Source: Bimastos eiseni (Eukaryota > Annelida > Clitellata > Crassiclitellata > Lumbricidae). From it: a DNA stretch of 64,000 bases. The translations under genes and the position numbers were made by a program. Shown here one piece after another: positions 56,062 to 64,000 of this stretch. The notes under the pieces were generated by a model. The model saw only the letters and a program-made list of their open reading frames with translations, had not been told where the DNA came from and did no database searches. The stretch spans positions 15,455,518 through 15,519,517 of the forward strand of contig OY365813.1 in assembly GCA_959347315.1 (NCBI GenBank), written 5' to 3'. The first letter of the stretch is position 1. The number at the start of each line of letters is the position of its first letter.

Positions 56062-59000
56062 CTGCAACGCACCACCGAGATCGGTAATTAATTATTATTG
56101 TTGTCATCATCATCGTCGTCGTCGTCACTGTATTAATCATCATCAGTCTCAACATCATCGTCATCAGCTTCATAATCATCATCACCAGCAGCAGCACATC
56201 ATCGTCGTCGTTGTCATCGTCGTCACATCGTCATCGTCGTCGTCATCATCATCATGTAAAGTTTCTATGTAGGTATATACAATGTATGGTGTACCAGGTT
56301 TTCCCTGGGTAGACAGTCGACGATGCTGAACATGAGTTCTGCGTTGCCCCCAGGGTCTTCTGCGATCTGGACACTGATGGCGTCAAGTAGCATCTGATGA
56401 AGGTCGTTCGTCAGCAGAGGCTCAACTAACTCACGGAAGAAATCTTTCAGAACACCTGAAACGAAGAAACGATCAGGCTAAGCCATTGTGCGTGAGAGAA
56501 GAAGGGTAGTCTATTGCCCCATAAGGGAGAAGAAGGGCAGTCCATTGCCCCATAAGGGAGCAGAAGGGCAGTCCGTTGCTCGAGGAAGGAGAAGAAGGGC
56601 AGTCCATTGCACCAGAAGAGGGAAGAAGGGCAGTCCATTGCACCAGAAAGGAGAAGTGCAGTCCATTGCGCCAAAAGAGGGAAGAAGGGCAGTCCATTGC
56701 ACCAGAAAAGAGAAGAAGTGCAGTCCATTGCGACAGAAGAAGGAAGAAGGTTAGTCCATTGTGTTAGGTGAGGAAATTAGGGGTCTCTAGGCAGGGAGAT
56801 TCAAGGTCTTTAGACAGAGACGTTGCGGACCTCAAGGCAGGGAAATTCATGGCACATAGGCCTACATAGGCAGAGAAATTCATGGCTTCTATACGCAGAG
56901 AAACTCAGGACCAGAATATAGGCAAAGCAGTCGTGGACTCTTAAAGTCTCTTATACGGAAGTCTATAGATAACAATGATAAGTACGGTAATGTTCAGATA
57001 CATGAGGCTTAAGCTGATCGTAGTTCAGTGTTAATAATATTTTATTTAAAGGAATAATTAAGAAACTTCGCAGAACTGATTATAATATTTTTCATAAGTT
57101 CATTGCGGATCCGTTTTGGGTCCCTAAAAATCGCCGGACCCAGGGATCATTTGCCCCCCCCTCAACGGGTCTGGGCATTTAGACTTAGCAACGGAAAAGA
57201 ACGTATTTCTGCAGCAGTGAACCCTTTAACAAAAGCAGACGACAGTGAAATATATCCATTGGGCCAAAGATTAGTCGCCGTTAGTGCAAGATTAATGCGA
57301 ACCAAGATAAGCAAACGAATGCCGGCCAATGCCAAATTGCCAAAGCAGGCAATCGGGTGTGAGCTTGCTGAACAAACTGAAAGCAGTCACAAAATGAGAG
57401 AATTGTACACTAGCTCGAATATATATGTGGTGAAAGACATCTATTCATTCATTCATTCATTCATTCATTTATATAGCGCCACCTCAAGAAGTCTACCCTG
57501 ACGTGCTCTCAACAGAACATCGGCGATATAAATCAGTCTTAACTTGTCAAACAAAGATACATTATTCCTTTTGCAACAGCCGAAACGAATTTCTAGTGAC
57601 ATGAAAACTCGACCTTTTGTGTGGTTCAAATATCGAAATTATTTCTACATTTCTACATTTAAAATTCCAAATTCAAAGGACAAAAGATTGGCAAGGGAGA
57701 TCTTGAATGGAGTGCTGAAGAGTGAAGACAAGGAGAAGCAGCAGAACGATGCCACAGGTAGTCGTTTGAACTCTATATAGATTGGTGCATAACATGTGAA
57801 CGTGACATAATGCACACATCCCTCATATCTAAATGTAAACAAATTAAATATCTCTTTGTTCTTGAAGTAGACATGTGTACTTGCACTCGAACTCGTACTT
57901 GTCACTTCAGTACTGGCAGCACCGCTTCCAAATAACCATAATGCGGTTTAACCTACAGACAAGGATTACGAACCAAAGGAAGAGAGAGGTACAGATAGCA
58001 AGATAGAATGAGAAAGAGCGAGAACAGGCGAGAGATAGGGAGAGAAAAATGGGAGAGAGAAAGAGACAGACAGACAGACAGCCAGACATACATACATAGG
58101 CCTACATACATACATACAGACATACAGAGACAGAAGAGATGCATTAGTTGCATACAACCGTTATTATGTGGTTAGTCCACTGCAACTGCCAGGATCAAGT
58201 CGCCTTGCAATGCACAAGCTCTTTGGTCTTTCTGACGTCTTATCCATCAGAGCTTGAATACCAATCTGTTCCACCGTGTTTCTTTGTTGTCATGTAGGTA
58301 GTCCCTCAGAATAGTTTGTATCTAGAAGAGACGCTATATAAATTGAGAATAAGACCTGCAAATTCCAATATAAAAAAGCAGTGTTTTAATAGATATAGTT
58401 AGTTATCAATGGTCTATTTTGTAATTGCACAGACATTCGTAGCGTTTCCAATTTGTCGAGATATCAGACAGAGAGATACGAGAGATACCTCCTCACCTGT
58501 AATGACGCTTGTATCTGGGATACTCCTTGGCGACAGATCGACGTTCCTGGCATCCTGTTCCAGTTCCGCCTTGAGCTGAGCCTGTCGTTTGGCCGATCCG
58601 CACAGCCGATACAGTCCGACGCTCTCCATGCCCCGCCGTTCCACCTCCTCGACGCTCCGCCGAACCACCACCGGAACATTGTCGTCCGTCGCCTCTCGCG
58701 CGATTATTGCTTGCAGTTCTCCGCCGAAGATGGCGCCGGAATCGGACGCCGGCTTCCGCTGGAACCTCAGCGACAGGTCCCGGTAGACGAGATCGAGGTA
58801 CATGGTTCCCGCCGGTTCCAGGCGAAGAGCGAGGCGCTGCTTCGATCCGTGCTGGAGGAACTCGTCCAGAGTGAGCGAACTGGCAAAGCAGAGCTTCTGC
58901 TTGGCGACGGGGTCCCAGTTATAGACGGAGAAGGAAATCCTACGAGCTGCGTCTAGCTCCACCTCGAAGTCCTCGTCCCAGTCGAAGTTGATGGCGCCCG

Positions 59001-62000
59001 TGCGAATGGCCGTGCGCGCTTTGTTGAGCCCGTCGACGCTGACGACGCAGTAGAGATCGCGGAGTGTTGTACGCGCAGTCTTAAGACCGTGGCCGCAGTA
59101 GATGTGCGCGTAGAGGAGACCGTTGAAAGTCCGATGCTCACCGGCACCGCTCTGCCTCTTCAGACACACCGAAGGATCGGACACGTCTCCGGCCGCGTGT
59201 ACTCTGAACTCCTCAGGGCGTATCCTCAGTGGCTTCCTCGTGAGAGCCAGGTCCTTGACCGGCTGTTGAGCATCTGGAGAAGTCCGTGTCCGACCAGCGT
59301 CTTCCTCCCCCATTGCGGAAGTTGTCTCGATCATGGCGCCTGCTCCGGATGGACCTACGCCAACGCTCTTCGGTGCGGCCTGTGTCACCCCACGAGAGGC
59401 CAACCGCGGGGGTCTGATCGACCCGTGAAGGGAGGAGGAGGTAGTTTTGGCACGGGTCCCACTCTCGGCTTCAGGGGACGGCTTCAGGGTTTTCATTTCG
59501 ATGCCCTCAACCGGATGTCCTTCCGCCATTGAGCGGACTCGTCGCTTGGAGCGATGGTCAGACGGTTTCCGCCAAGACTGACGACTCACGATCCACGACC
59601 TGTACTCTTCGGACGTATACGTTTCCGGTTCTGTTGAAGTCGGGGCGGAAGAGTACGTGGGGGGAACATCGCGACCAGACGGTTCCACAACCGAGGTTGA
59701 TGAAATTTCCTCTAGAAAGAACATGATATGAACTGAGGTCCGGCTGGCACCCTCATCAATTTAATGTGACCTTCAAGAATGTAACTTGACCTTCAAGAAT
59801 GCAATGTGACTTTCAAGAATGTAATGTGACCTCCAAGTAAGTAATGTGGCCATTAAGAATATAACGAGACCTTCAAGAATGTAATGTGACCTTTAAAATT
59901 ATAATGTGACCATCAGGAAAGTACTGTGACTTTCAAGAAGGTACTGTGACCTTCAAGAAAGTAATGTAACCATCAAGAATGCTATGTGATCTTCAAGAAT
60001 ATAATGTGACCTTCAAGAAGGTAATGTAATGTGACCAACAAGAATGTAGCGTGAACTTCAAGAATGTAATATGACCTTCACGAAAGTAATGTGACCTTCA
60101 AGAATGTAATGTGACCTTCAACGTGACCTTCAAGCATGTGCTGAGACCATCAAGAATGTAATGTGGTGCCATATAGACTTCTAGTCACGTCAAATAATGC
60201 CTCGATATATTATTGGGCACTGATCACCTTAGGTATCATTTAGTTGAACTGAAACAAAATCTCAAAGATGACCTAGTTGAGACATTAAGTTCTCTCCAAC
60301 GTTTACTGAGCTGTGCTGAGCCTGAAGAGGCCATGCGTAAATCTGCAATCTAACAAATTGAGCGAACTCTGTTGCGGAACCTCTTCAGCAGTTCCTTTGG
60401 GATTTCCCATTGTTCATTGCACGCAGAGTTACTCAGCTGTTACCGTGATAATAATTAATTAATTATTATCACTACGTCTTAATCGTCGAACAATGAAGGA
60501 TTGATTGACTGACTGACTGACTGACTGACTGACTGACTGACTGACTGACTGACTGACTGACTGACTGACTGACTGACTGACTGACTGACTGACTGACTGA
60601 CTGACTGACTGACTGACTGACTGACTGACTGACTGACTGACTGACTGACTGACTGACTGACTGACTGACTGACTGACTGACTGACTGACTGACTGACTGA
60701 CTGACTGACTGACTGACTGACTGACTGACTGACTGACTGACTGACTGACTGACTGACTGACTGACTGACTGACTGACTGACTGACTGACTGACTGACTGA
60801 CTGACTGACTGACTGACTGACTGACTGACTGACTGACTGACTGACTGACTGACTGACTGACATGCCGCTATGAAATTTTTTCAGGTCACAGAATATAACC
60901 GATCGGCTTCTGTTAAAAGTCAAAACGAAGTATAGGTCATGAAGAAGTTATGCCTAGGCTTTAGTCAGAAGCGTTTCATATTAACCTTAAACCCGTTCTT
61001 ATCAGATGAAGTTGGGACGAGTGCGCTCCCGAGTAATAACCATAAAGGGCGCTATATAACTGTCCGTAATGATTGAATGAATGAACGAATGAACGAACGA
61101 ACAAACGAATGGATGGATGGATTAATGAATGGATGGATGAAAGAATGAATGAGCAAAGGAGTGTGTGAGTGGGTGGGTGGATGAATGAAGGAGTGGGTGA
61201 GTAAGTGAATGGGCGAGTGAGTGGACGGGTGAGTGGGTGGGTGAATGAATTCGTGGGTGAGTGAGGGAGTAAGTGGGTGAGTGAGTGAGTGGGTGAATGG
61301 GTGAGTGAGTGAGAGAGAGAGAGTGAGAGCAGTGAGTGAGTGAGTGACTGAGTGAGTGACGGAGCGAGTGACTGAATGAGTCAACGAACCGAAGAACGAT
61401 TGAATGACTGAATGAATGACCTGTGTGTGACTCACGAGTGGGCGTGGCTATTCTGTGATTGAAATCCTGCAGTTCGAACGACAGTTTGTCGAGCTTCCTC
61501 AGCCAGTGCTTCAGTTCATCCTTAGACTCTCCGTTCTCGATCTCGGGCAGTGAGTTGCACTTGTCTCCGGGCTTCAGAAGCCCCGCCGTCGAATACGCCG
61601 CCTCCTGTCGCCCCATCATCAGACTCGATTCGGTGACCACCTCCGAATCGGAACTATATCGTTTGGCGGTCGCATCCCTCGATGGGATTCCTCTGACACT
61701 CGCCGCTCGCTCCTTCTTCTTTGACCTTGACCTCCCGAATTCCCTCATCTCCAAGAGCTCCACAGCAGGCGACGTCTCCACCTCCTTCTTCTTCGGAACC
61801 GGATGAACCTCCACGCGATGCCACTCTCTCGGAGGCGGCTCCATCTGGAGGAACTGAGCGTCCGTGTCGGAGCTGTAGTCTGGATGATAGGGAACTGAAC
61901 GACGGGGGTGATAGGGCGAAGCGGCAGGTGTGCGGCGGTCCCAGCTGCCCGCAGTCTCGTACGTCGTACGACCGCCGGAAATAGGTCTTCTCGACACTTC

Positions 62001-63071
62001 CAGCTCCGGAAAAAACCCGGAATATGGTCTTCCGACGACCACTTCCGTTTGTTCTGTGAATCGCTCCACAGGGCGCTGGCGAAATCCATCCCTGGCAAAC
62101 GTATCGTCTGGTCTGTAGCGACGGCGTGCTGAGTAGCGCATATCCCTCGACAAGGGCGCTGTCTCCTCGGTCGTTTCTGTGTCCATTTTCGGTTTGAGGC
62201 GCCTCAATCCACGGAACAGGTAATCGTCGCCAAACGGAGATTGCGTCAGCTCGTCAACAGAAGTTGGCGCCATCTGTCCTCGACTTCTGTAGACCTTTAC
62301 GGTCTTCTCATCGTCCTCCGCTTCGCCTATGGGCAGGATCGGGCAGGAGAGGTTCTTGCAGCAGCTCTTGCGTGTTCGAATCGTGAGCAGGAGTCGGCTC
62401 GGAATCGACATGAGTATGACGACGTCGTCAAGACTCATGTTCGTGACGTCTACGGAATCGATGGCTAGTATCTCCTCGCCAACGCGGAGCAGTCCGTTCT
62501 TCTCGACGGCGCTTCCGGCCGCGATGCGAGAGATGAAGACGCCGTTGGTGCGGTCGATTCCGTTACCTTCGCGGATGTAGAAGCCCAGCGTTTGACCAGG
62601 TCTCTTCACGATCTCCACCTTCTCAATGATCGTGTAATCGACGAACGTCTCGATCGACTTGATCCCCATGTCGATCAGTCCCCCGTTGCCTGGACCGGGG
62701 GCAGGCCGCCGTCGGTCGCTCCCGTCTCGGCCCAGTCGCGGGAAGTCCTCCCTTCTCGTCTGTCGTGCCCCACCCTGTTCCCTGTAAGATTCGAACCCCG
62801 CGTCTTGCTCCTCCCTTGCTGGAGGCCTCTGCCTCCCGATGCTCCCCGAGAAGCCCGCGCCGACGTGGCCGGCGGGGGCGAATACCTGCTGCCCGAAGGC
62901 AACGGCCTCAGACTCCGGGTAGGAGCGACTGTACTGTCCCGGCGGAAGACGCCGCGTGCGAGGGGTACGAACGGCGGCTGTGCCTCCTCCTGAAACCTCC
63001 GCTGCTTGCTCCTCCGTCGGCTGGTCTTTGGCGCTTGCAGGCCGTCCGGCCGTACCTTGCTCCAGGCTTTC
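55855..63071 (-). CDS. syd-1: SYD-1-type synaptic RhoGAP (PDZ-C2-RhoGAP), 5' end outside the window
   Basis: Presynaptic scaffold/RhoGAP of the SYD-1/RhoGAP100F/SYDE family, which organises active zones. Minus-strand exons 63071-61436, 59711-58497, 56455-56295 and 56061-55855 join with phases 1, 1, 0 into 1072 codons. PDZ is about residues 150-240 (VEIVKRPGQTLGFYIREG, GVFISRIAAGSAVEKNGLLR); then a Ser/Arg-rich disordered region; C2 about 743-856 (GLLYAHIYCGHGLKTA); RhoGAP 874-1072 with GLYRLCGS (Arg finger R914), DFFRELVEPLLT and NKMSQVALGTIFGPILL. The N-terminal PDZ marks the invertebrate form; vertebrate SYDEs lack it. The first exon in the window starts at an acceptor right after an in-frame TAG, so more exons probably lie to the right; an internal ATG at 62669 is an alternative start. 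Introns carry large microsatellites. Confidence 0.93.
56095..56255. repeat. (CAT/CGT)n trinucleotide tract in a SYD-1 intron
   Basis: ATC/GTC trinucleotides directly after the acceptor side of the last SYD-1 exon. Confidence 0.85.
56295..56455 (-). CDS. syd-1: SYD-1 exon, RhoGAP middle
   Basis: The acceptor is TTCGTTTCAG. It encodes GVLKDFFRELVEPLLTNDLH through SIVDCLPRENL. The donor CTG|GTACAC is the only GT giving DCLPRENLDTLKYLL, the conserved RhoGAP LPxEN-xTL junction. Confidence 0.9.
56500..56760. repeat. Minisatellite, about 33-36 bp unit, in a SYD-1 intron
   Basis: Seven or eight copies of AGAAGAAGGGCAGTCCATTG followed by a variable CACCAGAAAGGG or CCCCATAAGGG. Confidence 0.85.
57465..57535 (-). 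mobile_element. LINE 3' tail with (TGAA)n extension in a SYD-1 intron
   Basis: The minus strand ends GTGGCGCTATATAAATGAA and continues as a TGAA microsatellite (plus strand 57440-57470). Confidence 0.5.
58255..58350 (+). mobile_element. LINE 3' tail in a SYD-1 intron
   Basis: It ends AGAGACGCTATATAAATTG; the upstream arm is degraded. Confidence 0.4.
58497..59711 (-). CDS. syd-1: SYD-1 exon with C2 domain and start of RhoGAP
   Basis: The acceptor is TTCTTTCTAG, phase 1. It encodes a disordered stretch, the C2 domain (about 59121-58780; FNGLLYAHIYCGHGLK, INFDWDEDFEVEL, FSVYNWDP) and the first RhoGAP helices with the Arg-finger codon at 58608-58606. The donor ACAG|GTGAGG leaves phase 1. Confidence 0.93.
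59757..60160. repeat. Minisatellite, about 20 bp unit, in a SYD-1 intron
   Basis: About 18-20 copies of GAATGTAATGTGACCTTCAA with substitutions; it begins about 45 bp upstream of the C2 exon's acceptor. Confidence 0.9.
60504..60861. repeat. (GACT)n microsatellite, about 358 bp
   Basis: Uninterrupted GACT tetranucleotides. The Ser-Val-Ser-Gln frame on the minus strand is an artefact. Confidence 0.97.
61005..61425 (+). repeat. LINE 3' tail grading into tetranucleotide microsatellite
   Basis: GTGCGCTCCC...GGGCGC then TATATAAC, followed by about 350 bp of GAAT, GAAC, GGAT and GAGT/GTGG tetranucleotides that reach to about 15 bp from the donor of the PDZ exon. The LINE tail probably seeded the microsatellite. 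Confidence 0.65.
61436..63071 (-). CDS. syd-1: SYD-1 exon with PDZ domain
   Basis: The acceptor is TTGCGTCTAG (phase 0) and the donor CACTC|GTGAGT (phase 1). It encodes a Gly/Arg/Pro-rich lead-in, the PDZ domain (about 62625-62355) and a long Arg/Ser/Pro-rich region ending LKHWLRKLDKLSFELQDFNH. Reading on past the donor only yields Thr/His/Ser repeats from a microsatellite. Confidence 0.9.
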
Positions 63072-63399
63072 CTAGACGCAAATGCACAGCGACATGATGT
63101 AGGCAGCAATTGTGTCAGATCGTTGGGAAGCCTTTATTCCAGAGAGGAAGGTCGAAAGGAATGAGAGGAACGTTGTCAGTTGTTTGTAGATACAGTTAAT
63201 GTCATGGATAATCTCATTAATCGCTAGAAACTAGTCAGCGGCCTCGGTAATTGTAATTTCAAATTGATATAATGTGTCAAACTCTACTAACAGAGAAACT
63301 GACCGAGTAAAATGGATCTCATGCATAAGCGGTGCATGGTTTTACGGCATAATTTCAAATGCATTCTCTACCAATCAGCAAATGCCGCGCTCTGAACCC

Positions 63400-64000
63400 C
63401 TAACTATGGCTCCCCTTCTCTCTGCCCCGGTTACATATCTTTTCAATTGCTCCCTGACTTATTCTTACACGCCGCCTCAATGGTGTTCTAGTTGCATCAC
63501 GCCTGTCCCTAAAACTGTGCATCCTCAAAATGACGCTGATTTCGGGCCCATTTCTACTACTCTTGTATTCTGCCGCATGCTGGAGAAAATAGTTGTGAGG
63601 AATTACTTCTATCCTATATTCACTGATCCTTAGACTAACTCTACACTTAGCGACCAATACGCATTTCGATCTACTGGCTCCACCACATCTGCCCTCGTTG
63701 CTCTAACTCATGAAATTCTAGATATGTTACAAGAAGAGCCCTACGTACGTCTTATCTCTCTGGACTTCTCTCGTGCCTTTGATACGGTTAGGCACTCCTG
63801 CCTATCTGAGCAACTTGCTCTTTTGCCATTACCTGACTTTCTGTATACTTGGATCTTAACACTCTTGCAAAACCGTCAGCATTGTACTAAATTCCATGGC
63901 CAAGTATCTGCCATATATAAAATAAATGCTAGTATCATACAGGGTTCTGGGCTTGGACCGCCTAACTCTGTGGTGACTATTTCTGGCCTGAAACCTGTGC
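63400..64000 (+). mobile_element. LINE reverse transcriptase (CR1/L2-like), runs off the window
   Basis: A single frame encodes PPQWCSSCITPVPKT, NDADFGPISTT, RMLEKIVVRNY, then AFRSTGSTTSALVALTHEIL, the catalytic-A block LISLDFSRAFDTV and the QGSGLGPPNSVVT block. The only interruption is TAG at 63631-63633. It lies in the intron upstream of the first visible SYD-1 exon, in opposite orientation. The YxDD box would be beyond the right edge. Confidence 0.85.

Noticed and set aside
60459..60923. 154-codon Ser-Val-Ser-Gln repeat protein
   Set aside because: Translation of the (GACT)n array inside a SYD-1 intron.
61052..61435. Thr/His/Ser/Leu repeat extension of the SYD-1 PDZ exon
   Set aside because: Read-through past a good GTGAGT donor into a microsatellite.

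Overview
This is a eukaryotic, invertebrate animal genome fragment: split genes with GT-AG introns, a low gene density (four recognisable protein genes in 64 kb), long microsatellites and a dense litter of decayed retrotransposons and short inverted-repeat elements. The gene content (SQSTM1/p62, a DEPDC1 homologue, a PDZ-C2-RhoGAP SYD-1 of the invertebrate type, and a cholecystokinin-receptor-like GPCR exon) fits a bilaterian. The many hairpin-plus-TATAAAT LINE 3' ends and CR1/L2-like LINEs remind me of marine deuterostomes such as echinoderms, hemichordates or lancelets, but the sequence alone does not fix the phylum.

Layout. 1-10.7 kb is repeat-rich and gene-poor: a foldback TA-flanked MITE, LINE tails, a polypyrimidine tract, minisatellites and a 195-bp (GA)n. 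10750-11129 (-) is one coding exon (N-terminus to TM2/start of TM3) of a CCK/gastrin-type receptor whose other exons are not seen here. 11.2-21.9 kb is intergenic and holds LINE pieces (ORF1, endonuclease, a CxC...HxxxC plus RPDG/WDATV nuclease-like domain, 3' tails) and a tRNA-derived SINE. 21979-34627 (-) is a complete DEPDC1 gene: ten confident exons, 955 codons, with every splice phase agreeing. 34.6-36.9 kb is a divergent spacer with candidate cell-cycle promoter boxes, a LINE tail and a perfect 23-bp hairpin. 37024-42134 (+) is a complete SQSTM1/p62 gene: five exons, 598 codons, with a TATA box and a poly(A) signal. 42.2-55.4 kb is intergenic, with LINE and hAT-like remnants and a 200-N assembly gap. 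55855-63071 (-) is the 3' part of SYD-1: four exons, 1072 codons in the window, with the 5' end beyond the right edge. A LINE reverse transcriptase lies in its upstream intron and runs off the window.

The genes are functionally independent (autophagy/oxidative stress, cell-cycle RhoGAP-like protein, synaptic RhoGAP, peptide receptor). DEPDC1 and p62 are divergently transcribed, 2.4 kb apart.

The most interesting signals are: a p62 carrying an ETGE Keap1-binding motif where vertebrate p62 has a phospho-switch STGE, with KIR and LIR in swapped order; a recent in-frame 138-bp tandem triplication of DEPDC1 exon 1 with its splice donor; a phase 1-1 insert exon in DEPDC1 at the site of the long human isoform's insert; and a recurrent LINE 3'-terminal hairpin with compensatory changes.
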